Positions 37,914 to 46,447 are shown, counted from the stretch's first letter. The stretch: DNA of 52,997 bases from Modestobacter excelsi (GCF_005930495.1 NZ_SJEX01000027.1:1-52997); one strand, 5' to 3'. Translations and numbers: made by a program. Notes: generated from the sequence alone by a model not told the origin.

Positions 37914-38098
37914 GGTGGTACCTCCAGGTGCTCAGGTATCGGGCGCCCAGCATGGAGGCAGCTGGGACCGCTTGTCAGCCGTCAGACGGGGCACGGTGGT
38001 GCGGCGTGTTGATCAGCGACGGAACGCTAGCACCGGCGCACGGTCCGATCATCAAGTTGGTGACCGCAACCAGCGACGCAGGGTGACCAGGAGTACGG
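37914..38098. promoter_or_regulatory. Upstream region of the SSS gene
   Basis: A 185-nt non-coding stretch. It holds a TAGCGT -10-like box on minus at 38024-38029 and a TTGATG at 38050-38055, with a 20-nt spacer that is longer than ideal. A GGGCGCCC palindrome is near 37941. No riboswitch class is recognised. Confidence 0.35.
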
Positions 38099-38129
38099 GA
38101 GCCCCCGACCCGGATCGGGTCGGGGGCTC
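38099..38129 (-). terminator. Terminator of tRNA-Glu copy 1
   Basis: 14-bp perfect stem GAGCCCCCGACCCG / CGGGTCGGGGGCTC around a 3-nt loop, located 10 nt past the tRNA 3' end on minus. Confidence 0.85.
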
Positions 38130-38139
38130 TCGCCCGGTG

Positions 38140-38212
38140 TAGCCCCGAAGGGATTCGAACCCTCGCTACCGCCGTGAGAGGGCGGCGTCCTGGGCCGCTA
38201 GACGACGGGGCC
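38140..38212 (-). tRNA. tRNA-Glu (CTC), copy 1
   Basis: 73-nt cloverleaf on minus. The anticodon loop reads CTCTCAC with anticodon CTC; the T-arm has TTCGAAT. 5' and 3' acceptor arms are GGCCCCG and CGGGGCT plus A, giving a G1-U72 end pair. Identical to copy 2. No encoded CCA. Confidence 0.95.
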
Positions 38213-38277
38213 GTGATCGCGCCGTCGATCCTGGCACGTGCGGCCGGGCGACGCGCGCAGGAGTCCGGAGACGACGA

Positions 38278-38307
38278 GAGCTCCCGACCCGGATGGGTCG
38301 GGAGCTC
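38278..38307 (-). terminator. Terminator of tRNA-Glu copy 2
   Basis: 13-bp perfect stem GAGCTCCCGACCC / GGGTCGGGAGCTC with a 4-nt loop, 9 nt past the tRNA copy 2 3' end. It is a variant of the copy 1 terminator. Confidence 0.85.
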
Positions 38308-38316
38308 CGTCTCGTG

Positions 38317-38389
38317 TAGCCCCGAAGGGATTCGAACCCTCGCTACCGCCGTGAGAGGGCGGCGTCCTGGGCCGCTAGACGACGGGGCC
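38317..38389 (-). tRNA. tRNA-Glu (CTC), copy 2
   Basis: 73 nt, identical to copy 1 base for base, 104 nt further upstream in the minus-strand direction. It has its own terminator, so both are separate units or a partly read-through array. Confidence 0.95.
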
Positions 38390-38456
38390 CCAGGCAGTGC
38401 TGGTGCTGCTCGGTGGTGCTGTGGTGCGGTCGTGCTGAGGAGGTGGATCTTCCTCG

Positions 38457-38528
38457 CTGGGGTACCAGGACTCGAACCTAGACTAACGGAACCAGAAACC
38501 GTCGGGCTGCCAATTACCCCATACCCCA
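38457..38528 (-). tRNA. tRNA-Gln (CTG)
   Basis: 72-nt cloverleaf on minus starting TGGGGTATGGGGTAATTGG. Anticodon loop TTCTGGT, anticodon CTG; T-arm TTCGAGT; 3' end TACCCCA plus discriminator G. There is a T-T pair at the base of the anticodon loop. TACAGT on minus at 38562-38567 may be its -10. Confidence 0.94.
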
Positions 38529-38610
38529 AGGCCGTGCAGCACCTTTCGGCGCCGGGAGAGAACTGTACCTGATGCCCCGGGTGGGCCTCGCGGGGCCCCT
38601 GTCCCGCGCG

Positions 38611-39879
38611 TCATCCCCAGGCCGGCGGCGGGCCGGGCACCCAGCCGGGCGGGCCCGCGGGGCGCCCGCCGATCGGCCCGGCGCCCGGGCGCAGGTCCAC
38701 GGCCGGGCTGAGCAGCTCCGGTCGCAGCTGGGGCCGGGAGCGGGCCAGCCACACGACGAACGCGGCCATGCCGAGGATGCCGAGGAGGCTGGTGGCCCAG
38801 CCGAGGACGCCGCCCGGCTCGGCGGCGGCCGCCCGGTCGCCCAGCGCGCCGGCCAGCAGGAAGATCACCACGTTGTTGACGGCGTGCAATGCGATGGAGG
38901 CCTCCAGCCCGCCGGTCAGCCAGACCGCCGCGGAGAGCGCGAGCCCGATGGCGAAGCGGTAGAGGAAGGTCTGGAAGTCCGGCGGGGCGTGGGCGGCGGA
39001 GAACAGCGCCGCCGACACCACCCCGGCGACGGCGGCCCCGACCACCGGGCGGCCGATCCAACCGGCGATGGCCTGGCTCAGGTACCCGCGGAAGACGTAC
39101 TCCTCCGCGGCGGCCTGCAGCGGCGTCGTGGTGAGGACGACCAGCAGCATCCACCCGAACGACGGGCCCGGTCCGGTGACCTCCACACCGGTGGCCACCA
39201 CCGCGATCAGCAGGCCGAGGGCGACCGCCACCCCGAGGGTGGCCAGCGCCCGCCAGGTCACGGGCAGGAACAGCCGCCAGCGCAGCCAGCCCAGCACGGA
39301 GGAGGACCAGCCGATGCCCAGCCCGTGCGGGACCAGCCAGCACACCCAGACGATCGGGATGGCCACGATCAGCGAGAGGTTGGTGACCAGCAGGACGGCG
39401 ACGTCGGTGAGGTCGAGCAGCGCCAGGTCGGGCACCACCCCGGTCGCCAGCACGACGAAGACCAGGACGAGGGCGGCGACCATGTAGAGCACGGTGAACA
39501 GCAGGAAGCCGAGCAGCGGTCGCCACCACGCCCAGTCCCGGGCCCGCATCAGCAGCGCGAAGGGCTGCGGGGTGTCGAACGGCGGGGCGCCCGGCGGGGT
39601 GACCGCCCGTCCCGGCCCACGGGCGGGGACGGGCGGCGGCGCACCCCACGGGGGGACGCCCCACGGCGGGACGCCCCACGGCGGGACGCCCCACGGCGGG
39701 ACGCCCCACGGCGGGACGCCCCACGGCGGGCCGCCCCACGGCGTAGGACTCCACGGAGGGCCCCACGCCGGGCCAGGGACGCCCACGGGGACCTGGGGCG
39801 GCGCGCCGTAGCGGCCGGTCGGCGGCGGACCGCTGTACGGCTGCTCCGGCGGCGACGCGCCCCAGCCCCCCGCGGTCAT
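38611..39879 (-). CDS. CPBP family intramembrane metalloprotease with PPWGV repeats
   Basis: 422 aa. Residues 1-105 are a cytoplasmic, Pro/Gly/Trp-rich low-complexity head with six tandem [10 protein letters not shown] units (51-80). Eight or so hydrophobic segments then form the CPBP (CAAX protease/bacteriocin-immunity) domain with [12 protein letters not shown] (E259, E260, R264), FSAAHAP and HAVNN supplying the predicted zinc site. Target unknown. ATG at 39879 overlaps the gltX stop, so it is coupled to gltX. Confidence 0.87.
   Translation of the reverse strand: MTAGGWGASPPEQPYSGPPPTGRYGAPPQVPVGVPGPAWGPPWSPTPWGGPPWGVPPWGVPPWGVPPWGVPPWGVPPWGAPPPVPARGPGRAVTPPGAPPFDTPQPFALLMRARDWAWWRPLLGFLLFTVLYMVAALVLVFVVLATGVVPDLALLDLTDVAVLLVTNLSLIVAIPIVWVCWLVPHGLGIGWSSSVLGWLRWRLFLPVTWRALATLGVAVALGLLIAVVATGVEVTGPGPSFGWMLLVVLTTTPLQAAAEEYVFRGYLSQAIAGWIGRPVVGAAVAGVVSAALFSAAHAPPDFQTFLYRFAIGLALSAAVWLTGGLEASIALHAVNNVVIFLLAGALGDRAAAAEPGGVLGWATSLLGILGMAAFVVWLARSRPQLRPELLSPAVDLRPGAGPIGGRPAGPPGWVPGPPPAWG
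39644..39743 (-). repeat. 15-nt tandem repeat in the CPBP gene
   Basis: Six to seven tandem units of a 15-nt sequence (GGCGGGACGCCCCAC as read on plus). They encode the PPWGV repeats. Nearly identical at the DNA level, so recent slippage is likely and copy number may vary between strains. Confidence 0.9.
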
Positions 39880-41369
39880 CCGGTCGCTGCCCCGCGGGCG
39901 GCTGCGAGCCGGGTCAGCGTGCGCTCGCGACCCAGCAGCTCCATCGACTCGTACAGCGGCGGCGACACCGTGCGACCGCTGACCGCCACCCGCACCGGGC
40001 CGAACGCCTGCCGCGGCTTGCGGCCCAGGCCCTCGACGAGGGCGTCCTTGAGGGCGGTCTCGATGGACGGCGTCGTCCACTCCGGTAGCGCCTGCAGCGC
40101 CGCGGTGGCCGCGTCGAGCACCTCACCGGCACCGGCCCCGAGCTGCTTCTCCGCGGCGGCCGGCTCGATCTCGACGCCGTCGGTGAACAGGAAGCCGAGC
40201 AGCCCCACCGCGTCGGACAGCACGATCATCCGCTCCTGGGCCAGCGGCGCGATCTGGGCGAGCACGGCGCCCTGCTCCGCGGTCGGCGGGTCGGCCACCA
40301 GCCCGGCACCGGCCAGGTACGGCGTGACCCGGCTGATGAACTCCTCGACCGGCAGCGCCCGCAGGTGGGTGGCGTTGATCGCCTCGGCCTTCTTCAGGTC
40401 GAAGCGGGCCGGGTTGGCGCTGACCCGGGTGACGTCGAAGGCCTCGACCAGCTCGGCCGGCGAGAACACGTCGCGGTCCTCGGCGATCGACCAGCCCAGC
40501 AGGGCCAGGTAGTTGGTCAGGCCCTCGGGCAGGAAGCCGCGCTCGGGGTAGACGTCGAAGTTGGCCTGCGGGTCGCGCTTGGACAGCTTCTTGGTGCCCT
40601 CGCCCATCACGTAGGGCAGGTGGCCGAACCGCGGCGTGCCGGCGGCGACGCCGATGTCGGTGAGCGCCGCGTACAGCGCGAGCTGGCGCGGGGTGGAGGG
40701 CAGCAGGTCCTCACCGCGCAGCACGTCGGTGATGCCCATCAGGGCGTCGTCGACCGGGTTCACGAACGGGTACAGCGGGGCGCCGTTGCCGCGGACCAGC
40801 ACGAAGTCCGGCACCGTCCCCGCCGCGAAGCTCACCTCGCCGCGGACCAGGTCGGTCCAGCCGAGCGCCTCGTCGGGCATCCGCAACCGCAGCACGGGCT
40901 GGCGCCCCTCGTCCCGGAACGCGCTCTTCTGCGCGTCGGTGAGGTACCGGTCGGCGTTGTCGTAGCCGAGCTTGGGGTCCTGCCCGGCGGCGAGCCGCCG
41001 GGCGTCGACCTCCTCGTTGGTGGAGAAGGACTCGTAGGCGTGGCCGGCCGCCAGCAGCCGGGCGGCGACGTCCCGGTAGACCTCGTGCCGCTCCGACTGC
41101 CGGTACGGCCCGTGCGGGCCGCCGACCTCGGGGCCCTCGTCCCAGTCGACGCCCAGCCAGTGCAGGCTGTCCAGCAGGTGCCGGTAGGACTCCTCGGAGT
41201 CGCGCGAGGCGTCGGTGTCCTCGATCCGGAAGACCAGCTGCCCGCCGGTGTGCCGGGCGTGCGCCCAGTTGAACAGCGCGGTGCGCATCAGCCCGACGTG
41301 CACCATGCCGGTCGGCGAGGGGCAGAAACGGGTGCGGACGACGCCCGGCTCGACCTGCGGAGCCGTCAT
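39876..41369 (-). CDS. gltX: Glutamyl-tRNA synthetase
   Basis: Charges tRNA-Glu with glutamate. 497 aa. Class I signatures: [15 protein letters not shown] (HIGH-like, HVGL) and KKLSKRD (KMSKS-like). ATG at 41369 overlaps the FAH-gene stop. Two tRNA-Glu genes and one tRNA-Gln gene lie 1-2 kb downstream. In an organism using the indirect Gln pathway it may also glutamylate tRNA-Gln; a glnS is not seen here. Confidence 0.97.
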   Translation of the reverse strand: MTAPQVEPGVVRTRFCPSPTGMVHVGLMRTALFNWAHARHTGGQLVFRIEDTDASRDSEESYRHLLDSLHWLGVDWDEGPEVGGPHGPYRQSERHEVYRDVAARLLAAGHAYESFSTNEEVDARRLAAGQDPKLGYDNADRYLTDAQKSAFRDEGRQPVLRLRMPDEALGWTDLVRGEVSFAAGTVPDFVLVRGNGAPLYPFVNPVDDALMGITDVLRGEDLLPSTPRQLALYAALTDIGVAAGTPRFGHLPYVMGEGTKKLSKRDPQANFDVYPERGFLPEGLTNYLALLGWSIAEDRDVFSPAELVEAFDVTRVSANPARFDLKKAEAINATHLRALPVEEFISRVTPYLAGAGLVADPPTAEQGAVLAQIAPLAQERMIVLSDAVGLLGFLFTDGVEIEPAAAEKQLGAGAGEVLDAATAALQALPEWTTPSIETALKDALVEGLGRKPRQAFGPVRVAVSGRTVSPPLYESMELLGRERTLTRLAAARGAATG

Positions 41370-42178
41370 CGGTCGCCCCCCGCGGTGGAGGTCCGGTCGG
41401 CGCCGGCGACGGAGTTGGTGAGCGTGCCCAGCCCCTCGATCGTGCACTCGACCCGCTGCCCGGGGGCGATCGGCCCGACACCGGAGGGCGTGCCGGTGAG
41501 CACCACGTCGCCCGGCAGCAGCGTCATCACCTGGGAGATGTAGGAGATCAGGGTGGGCAGCCCGAACAGCAGCTGGCTGGTGCGGCCGGACTGCCGCAGC
41601 TCGCCGTCGACCTGGCAGCTGATCTCGAGGTCGGCCGGGTCCTTGCCCAGCCCGGCCAGGTCGGTCTCGATCCACGGGCCCAGCGGGCAGAAGGAGTCGA
41701 AGCCCTTGGCCCGGGTCCACTGGCCGTCGCTCTTCTGCATGTCCCGCTCGGAGACGTCGTTGCCGATCGTGTAACCGAACACGCTGGCCATCGCCTGCTC
41801 CGGGGTGACCGAGCGCGCGCCACGGGCGCCGATGACGACGGCGAGCTCCACCTCGTGGTGCACGTTGGTGCTGCCGGCCGGGATGCGGATGGCGTCGCCC
41901 GGACCGATCACCGAGGTGGAGGGCTTGAGGAAGATCAGCGGTTCCGCCGGCGCGTCGCCGGTGGCCATCTCCTTGACGTGCTCGGCGTAGTTCTTCCCGA
42001 CGCCGACGACCTTGCTGGGCAGGATCGGGGAGAGCAGCCGGACGTCGGCGGCGGCGTACCGCTGGCCGGTGAAGGAGATCTGGCCGAAGGGGTGCCCCTC
42101 GATCTGGGCGACCTGGCCGTCCCCGTCGAGGACCCCGAAGGACATGCCGGCTGGGTGGGCGAAGCGGACGATGCGCAC
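41366..42178 (-). CDS. Fumarylacetoacetate hydrolase family protein
   Basis: 270-aa FAH-fold protein. Metal ligands appear as the [11 protein letters not shown] motif plus NDVSERD and the Lys in [15 protein letters not shown]. Family members act as acylpyruvases, oxaloacetate decarboxylases or 5-carboxymethyl-2-hydroxymuconate isomerase/decarboxylases. M. tuberculosis has a relative in this slot (Rv2993c). GTG at 42178. Coupled to gltX; the substrate is not inferable. Confidence 0.92.
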   Translation of the reverse strand: MRIVRFAHPAGMSFGVLDGDGQVAQIEGHPFGQISFTGQRYAAADVRLLSPILPSKVVGVGKNYAEHVKEMATGDAPAEPLIFLKPSTSVIGPGDAIRIPAGSTNVHHEVELAVVIGARGARSVTPEQAMASVFGYTIGNDVSERDMQKSDGQWTRAKGFDSFCPLGPWIETDLAGLGKDPADLEISCQVDGELRQSGRTSQLLFGLPTLISYISQVMTLLPGDVVLTGTPSGVGPIAPGQRVECTIEGLGTLTNSVAGADRTSTAGGDR

Positions 42179-42210
42179 GTCCCGAGGTTAGTCGGGGTGC
42201 CCAACCCGGC

Positions 42211-42216
42211 TACCGT
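42211..42216 (+). promoter_or_regulatory. -10 element of a leaderless promoter (VOC gene)
   Basis: TACCGT, 5 nt before the ATG at 42222. A TTAGTC lies 17 nt upstream (42188-42193). Spacing puts the transcript start at or just before the start codon. Confidence 0.55.
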
Positions 42217-42221
42217 GCGCC

Positions 42222-42638
42222 ATGGCCAGCCGGATCACCGAACTCGTCCTGGACTGCCGCGACCCCGCCGGGCTCGCCGCCTGGTGGGCGGAGGTGCTCG
42301 GCTACGAGGTGGTCGGCACCGAGGACGACGGCGCGGTCGAGGTCGGCCCACCCGGGCAGGCGCCGAAGGGCGTCGTCCCCACGATCCTCTGCGCACCGGT
42401 GCCCGAGCCCACGCCGGGCAAGCTCCGGCTGCACCTGGACCTCAACGCGACCGACCGCGACCAGGACGCCGAGCTCGAGCGGCTGCTCGCGCTCGGCGCG
42501 ACCCCGGTCGACGTCGGTCAGGGACCGCTGAGCGGCACCATGACCTGGCACGTGCTCGCCGACCCCGAGGGCAACGAGTTCTGCCTGCTCCGGAGCCGGG
42601 TCGACCCGGCACCAGGACCGCCACCGCCCCCCGCCTAG
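42222..42638 (+). CDS. VOC (glyoxalase-like) family protein
   Basis: 138-aa vicinal-oxygen-chelate-fold protein (glyoxalase_6-like). It begins MASRITELVLDCRDP, contains RLHLDLNATD and ends with ADPEGNEFCLL, the standard second-half motif. A Pro-rich tail follows. No known substrate; members bind metals and small ligands. Probably leaderless (see the -10 at 42211). Confidence 0.85.
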   Translation: MASRITELVLDCRDPAGLAAWWAEVLGYEVVGTEDDGAVEVGPPGQAPKGVVPTILCAPVPEPTPGKLRLHLDLNATDRDQDAELERLLALGATPVDVGQGPLSGTMTWHVLADPEGNEFCLLRSRVDPAPGPPPPPA

Positions 42639-42641
42639 CAT
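42636..42641 (+). promoter_or_regulatory. -10 element of the GATase gene, containing the VOC stop codon
   Basis: TAGCAT, whose first three bases are the VOC TAG stop. It is 7 nt before the GTG at 42649, the spacing for a leaderless mRNA. Confidence 0.5.
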
Positions 42642-42648
42642 CCGGACG

Positions 42649-43377
42649 GTGAGGCCCTTCCTGCTGCTGTCCTCCCGTGCGGAGGACGAGGCCGCGGACG
42701 GCGAGCACGCCGCGTTCCTCCGCTGCACCGGGCTGGCTGCCGAGCAGCTGCGGCAGATCCGGATGGAGGCCGCTCCCCTGCCCGAGCTGCGGCTCGACGA
42801 CTTCTCGGGGGTCTTCCTCGGCGGCGGACCGTTCAACTCCAGCGACCCGGCGCCGAGCAAGTCCGCGGTCCAGCGCCGGGTCGAGCGGGAGCTGGACGGC
42901 TTGCTGGACGAGGTCGTCGAGCGCGACCTGCCCTTCTTCGGCGCCTGCTACGGCGTCGGGACCCTCGGCGTGCACCAGGGCGCCGTCGTGGACCGGACGT
43001 TCGCCGAGCCGGTGTCCGCGGTGCCCGTCACGCTGACCCCCGCCGGCACGGAGGACCCGCTGCTGGCCGGCGTCCCCGAGCGGTTCGACGCGTTCGTCGG
43101 CCACAAGGAGGCCTGCCGCACGCTGCCGGCGTCCGCGGTCCTGCTCGCCTCGTCGCCGGCGTGCCCGGTGCAGATGTTCCGGGTGAAGCGCAACGTCTAC
43201 GCGACGCAGTTCCACCCCGAGCTCGACGTGGCCGGCATCCTGACGCGGGTGCGCGTCTACCAGCACGCCGGCTACTTCCCGGCCGCAGAGCTGGACCAGC
43301 TCGTCGCCGCGCTCTCCGCCGCCGTGGTGACCGAGCCGGGCCGGATGCTGGCCAACTTCGTCAGCCGGTACGGCTGA
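42649..43377 (+). CDS. Class I glutamine amidotransferase-like protein
   Basis: 242-aa GATase1 domain. Nucleophile Cys100 in FFGACYGVG, and the His189/Glu191 pair in QFHPE complete the triad. It is stand-alone (no synthase domain), like GMP-synthase glutaminase-type or gamma-glutamyl hydrolase proteins. The 3' end overlaps the cimA 3' end by 17 nt. The acceptor partner is unknown. Confidence 0.87.
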   Translation: MRPFLLLSSRAEDEAADGEHAAFLRCTGLAAEQLRQIRMEAAPLPELRLDDFSGVFLGGGPFNSSDPAPSKSAVQRRVERELDGLLDEVVERDLPFFGACYGVGTLGVHQGAVVDRTFAEPVSAVPVTLTPAGTEDPLLAGVPERFDAFVGHKEACRTLPASAVLLASSPACPVQMFRVKRNVYATQFHPELDVAGILTRVRVYQHAGYFPAAELDQLVAALSAAVVTEPGRMLANFVSRYG

Positions 43378-44959
43378 CGTCCGCCGGCCGGTGCCGCACC
43401 GCGTAGGTCAAGGCGTCGACCAGCGCGTGCCAGGAGGCCTCCACGATGTTGTCGTGGACGCCGACCGTGGTCCACTCCCCCGCCCCGTCGGTGCTGTCGA
43501 TGAGCACCCGGGTGGTAGCGCTGGTGCCGCCGGTCCAGCCGAGGATGCGCACCTTGTAGTCGGCCAGCGAGACGTCGGCCAACTGCGGGTAGCGGCCGAC
43601 CAGCGCCTGGCGCAGGGCGTTGTCCAGCGCGTTGACCGGGCCGTTGCCCTCGCCGGTGCTGATGATCCGCTCGCCGTCCACGTGCACCTTGACGGTCGCC
43701 TCGCTGATGACCATGCCGTTGCCCCAGTGCTCCACGGAGCTCCGGTAGCTCTCCAGCTCGAACAGCGGTTCGGGGGCATCGGGCAGCTGGGCGCGCAGCA
43801 GCAGCTCGAAGGAGGCGTCGGCGGCCTCGAAGGACCATCCGTCGGCCTCCAGGACCTTCACCTGGTCCACGACCCGACCGATGGCGTCGGCCTGCCCGGC
43901 GAGGTCGACCCCGAGCTCGCGGCCCTTGAGCTCGATCGAGGCCCGGCCGGCCATCTCGGTGACCAGGATGCGCATGTCGTTGCCGACCACCTCCGGCGCG
44001 AGGTGGTTGTACAGCTCCGGGCGGACCTTGATCGCGCTGGCGTGCAGGCCGGCCTTGTGCGCGAAGGCCGAGGCGCCGACGAAGGGCTGGTGGTCGTCGG
44101 GCGCGATGTTGGCCAGCTCGGCGATCGCGTGGCTCACCCGCTTGAGCTCGGCCAGGCACTCGGCCGGCACCACCGGCAACCCCATCTTGGTGACCAGGTT
44201 GCCGACCAGCGCGAACGTGTCGGCGTTCCCGGCCCGCTCGCCGTAGCCGTTGGCGGTGCCCTGGACGTGGGTGACCCCGGCCTCGACGGCGGCCAGCGAG
44301 TTCGCCACCGCGCAGCCGGTGTCGTCCTGGCAGTGGATGCCCAGCCGCCCGCTGGTCCGGGCGCGGACGTCGGCGACGACCCGGCCCACGCCCATCGGCA
44401 GCATGCCGCCGTTGGTGTCGCACAGGACGCCGACCTCCGCGCCGGCGGCGAACGCCGTCTCCAGCACCTGCACGCCGTAGTGCGGGTCCGCGGCGTAGCC
44501 GTCGAAGAAGTGCTCGCAGTCGACGAAGACCCGCCGTCCGTGCCCGGCCAGGAAGGCGACCGTGTCGGCGACCATGGCCAGGTTCTCCTCGACCGTGGTG
44601 CGCAGCGCCTCGCGCACGTGCCGGACGTCGGACTTGGCGACCAGGCAGACCACCGGCGTCCCCGCGTCCAGCAGCGCCCGGACCTGCGGGTCCTCCTCCA
44701 CGCGGGCGCCGGCCTTGCGGGTGGCCCCGAACGCGACGAGCTGGGCGTGCCGCAGCCGCAGCTCGGTCCGGGCCCGCGCGAAGAACTCGGTGTCCTTCGG
44801 CAGCGCTCCCGGCCACCCGCCCTCGATGAAGCCGACGCCGATCTCGTCGAGCAGCCGCGCGACGGCGAGCTTGTCGGCGACCGACCAGCTCACCCCCTCG
44901 CGCTGCGCACCGTCGCGCAGGGTCGTGTCGAAGACGTGGAAGTCCAAGTCGGTGGCCAC
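43361..44959 (-). CDS. cimA: (R)-citramalate synthase
   Basis: Condenses pyruvate and acetyl-CoA to citramalate, the threonine-independent entry to isoleucine synthesis. 532 aa, DRE-TIM fold. It begins MATDLDFHVFDTTLRDGAQREG with the metal-binding Asp and Arg. HCQDDTGCAVAN and the C-terminal regulatory domain (about 395-525), which senses the end product, follow. CimA versus LeuA-type specificity is by length and N-terminal match. GTG at 44959 with GGGAGG 5-10 nt upstream. Downstream of an Ile-rich leader peptide and attenuator-like hairpins (44960-45085). Confidence 0.9.
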   Translation of the reverse strand: MATDLDFHVFDTTLRDGAQREGVSWSVADKLAVARLLDEIGVGFIEGGWPGALPKDTEFFARARTELRLRHAQLVAFGATRKAGARVEEDPQVRALLDAGTPVVCLVAKSDVRHVREALRTTVEENLAMVADTVAFLAGHGRRVFVDCEHFFDGYAADPHYGVQVLETAFAAGAEVGVLCDTNGGMLPMGVGRVVADVRARTSGRLGIHCQDDTGCAVANSLAAVEAGVTHVQGTANGYGERAGNADTFALVGNLVTKMGLPVVPAECLAELKRVSHAIAELANIAPDDHQPFVGASAFAHKAGLHASAIKVRPELYNHLAPEVVGNDMRILVTEMAGRASIELKGRELGVDLAGQADAIGRVVDQVKVLEADGWSFEAADASFELLLRAQLPDAPEPLFELESYRSSVEHWGNGMVISEATVKVHVDGERIISTGEGNGPVNALDNALRQALVGRYPQLADVSLADYKVRILGWTGGTSATTRVLIDSTDGAGEWTTVGVHDNIVEASWHALVDALTYAVRHRPADVSRTG

Positions 44960-45002
44960 GGGTCCTCCCGAGGGGTGTCGCAATCTGGCCCAGACATGAA
45001 GA

Positions 45003-45025
45003 AACCTCCCGGGTCACGGGAGGTT
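45003..45025 (-). terminator. Attenuator terminator hairpin before cimA
   Basis: On minus: AACCTCCCG, TGACC loop, CGGGAGGTT, then TTCTTC. A 9-bp perfect stem with a T-rich tail, 28 nt downstream of the leader peptide stop and 44 nt before cimA. Confidence 0.72.
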
Positions 45026-45053
45026 GCGCGCAGTCGGGGAGGTGACTGCGCGC
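45026..45053 (-). promoter_or_regulatory. Attenuator hairpin 1 following the leader peptide
   Basis: 10-bp perfect stem GCGCGCAGTC / GACTGCGCGC (45044-45053 and 45026-45035) around loop ACCTCCCC. The loop repeats the 5' arm of the terminator (CCTCCC) and could pair with its 3' arm GGGAGGT, so it may form an antiterminator. The first arm begins on the last base of the leader stop codon. Confidence 0.65.
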
Positions 45054-45085
45054 TAGCTGATGATGATCGTGAGGGTGGCGTCCAT
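45053..45085 (-). CDS. Ile-rich leader peptide of cimA (MDATLTIIIS)
   Basis: 10-aa leader peptide, ATG at 45085, TAG at 45055-45053. Three consecutive ATC (Ile) codons immediately precede Ser and the stop. ATG lies 7 nt downstream of TGTACT (45093-45098), so translation likely starts at the mRNA 5' end. Fits a ribosome-stalling leader sensing charged tRNA-Ile: low Ile would stall the ribosome over hairpin 1 and favour read-through into cimA. Mechanism is inferred from architecture; the peptide sequence is directly read. Confidence 0.72.
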   Translation of the reverse strand: MDATLTIIIS

Positions 45086-45092
45086 CGCGCCC

Positions 45093-45098
45093 AGTACA
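45093..45098 (-). promoter_or_regulatory. Candidate -10 for the cimA leader
   Basis: TGTACT on minus, 7 nt before the leader ATG. No convincing -35; GTTCCA at 45117-45122 is weak. Confidence 0.4.
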
Positions 45099-45209
45099 GC
45101 ACGGAACCGGCGGCGGTGGAACGGCCCGTCCAGTGGATGGGACGAGGGAGTCCAGGTGACGGCGGGCGGCGGGGCGCGGCACGATCCGGGCCGACCTCGA
45201 GGAGGACCG

Positions 45210-45476
45210 GTGACCACCACCTGGCAGGTCCTCCACCGCACGGACGGAGAGCGCGTGGGGTACGTGACGCCCGCGCCCGGGGACGCCCCGCTCGTCGTCC
45301 CCATGACGCTGGCCGGCACGCCCGCGGCGGGGCCGGCTGCCGGGGACCTGCTGCGGACCCCCGCCCCCGTGGGCTGGTTCAGCCCGACAGGGCGGCGAGC
45401 CGGTCGCCGATCTCCGCGGTGCGGATGGTGGCCTTCGGGTCGCGGGTGGACAGGTCGAAGGCGACCGCGGCGTTGA
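45210..45476 (+). CDS. Small hypothetical protein, overlaps leuB 3' end
   Basis: 88 aa from GTG at 45210, with a perfect GGAGGACC ribosome-binding site. It starts [19 protein letters not shown] and runs with strong GC-rich third positions to about 45380. The remaining 30 codons, opposite leuB, are Arg/Trp-rich and look non-native. The real protein probably ended near GWFSP, and its stop may have been lost. I do not recognise a family with confidence. Confidence 0.5.
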   Translation: MTTTWQVLHRTDGERVGYVTPAPGDAPLVVPMTLAGTPAAGPAAGDLLRTPAPVGWFSPTGRRAGRRSPRCGWWPSGRGWTGRRRPRR

Positions 45477-46398
45477 CCTTCTTCGCCAGCTCCGGGCGGC
45501 CGAGGTGGTCCAGCAGCAGCCCGACCGACAGCACGGTGGCCGTCGGGTCGGCGGTGCCCTGCCCGGCGATGTCGGGAGCCGAGCCGTGCACCGGCTCGAA
45601 CATGCTCGGGTTGGTACCGGAGACGTCGAGGTTGCCGCTGGCGGCCATGCCGATCCCGCCGGTGACGGCGGCGGCCACGTCGGTGACGATGTCGCCGAAC
45701 AGGTTGTCGGTGACGATCACGTCGTAGCGGGACGGGTCGGTGATGAAGAACATCGCGGCCGCGTCGACGTGCTGGTAGGCGACGGTGACCTCGGGGAACT
45801 CCGCGGATACCTCCTCCACGGTGCGCGACCACAACGACCCGGCGTGGGTGAGCACGTTGGTCTTGTGGATCAGCGTGAGGTGCCTGCGCGGGCGGGCGAC
45901 CGCCCGTTCGAAGGCGTAGCGGACCACGCGCTCCACGCCGAAGGCGGTGTTGAGGCTGACCTCGGTCGCGATCTCGTGCGGCGTGTCCCGTCGCAGCACC
46001 CCGCCGTTGCCGACGTAGGGGCCCTCGGTGCCCTCGCGCACGCAGAGCATGTCGATCTCGCCGGGCTCGGCCAGCGGGCTGCGCACGCCGTCGTAGAGCC
46101 TGGCCGGCCGCAGGTTGACATGGTGGTCGAGCTCGAAGCGGAGCTTGAGCAGCAGGCCGCGCTCGAGGATGCCGCTGGGCACCCCGGGGTCGCCGACGGC
46201 GCCGAGCAGGATCGCGTCGTGCTGGCGCAGCTCGTCGAGCACGGAGTCCGGCAGCAGCTCACCGGTGCGGTGCCAGCGCGCCGCCCCCAGGTCGTACGGG
46301 GTGGCCTCGACGTCCGGGGCCACGGCCCGCAGGACCTTGAGGCCCTCCGCCACCACCTCGGGACCGATGCCGTCTCCAGGGACCACTGCCAGCCGCAT
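45379..46398 (-). CDS. leuB: 3-isopropylmalate dehydrogenase
   Basis: NAD-dependent oxidative decarboxylation of 3-isopropylmalate (also 3-methylmalate from the citramalate route). 339 aa. [15 protein letters not shown] at the start; metal/substrate residues in [19 protein letters not shown], and [17 protein letters not shown] [17 protein letters not shown] at 46398. TAACCT at 46407-46412 suggests a nearly leaderless transcript independent of serA. Confidence 0.96.
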   Translation of the reverse strand: MRLAVVPGDGIGPEVVAEGLKVLRAVAPDVEATPYDLGAARWHRTGELLPDSVLDELRQHDAILLGAVGDPGVPSGILERGLLLKLRFELDHHVNLRPARLYDGVRSPLAEPGEIDMLCVREGTEGPYVGNGGVLRRDTPHEIATEVSLNTAFGVERVVRYAFERAVARPRRHLTLIHKTNVLTHAGSLWSRTVEEVSAEFPEVTVAYQHVDAAAMFFITDPSRYDVIVTDNLFGDIVTDVAAAVTGGIGMAASGNLDVSGTNPSMFEPVHGSAPDIAGQGTADPTATVLSVGLLLDHLGRPELAKKVNAAVAFDLSTRDPKATIRTAEIGDRLAALSG

Positions 46399-46406
46399 GA
46401 GGGCAG

Positions 46407-46412
46407 AGGTTA
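46407..46412 (-). promoter_or_regulatory. leuB: Candidate -10 for leuB
   Basis: TAACCT on minus, 8 nt before the leuB ATG, fits TANNNT with leaderless spacing. No clear -35. Confidence 0.45.
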
Positions 46413-46447
46413 GTGGGCGACCACTCCGCCTCCCGCACCCGTACACG

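Noticed and set aside
39644-39743. Tandem repeat resembling a short CRISPR-like array
   Set aside because: Units are contiguous 15-nt repeats without spacers and encode an in-frame peptide repeat.
45003-45053. The two hairpins as copies of the AAGGA element
   Set aside because: Different arm sequences and loops, no TCGCNNGCTC, and they precede rather than follow a gene.
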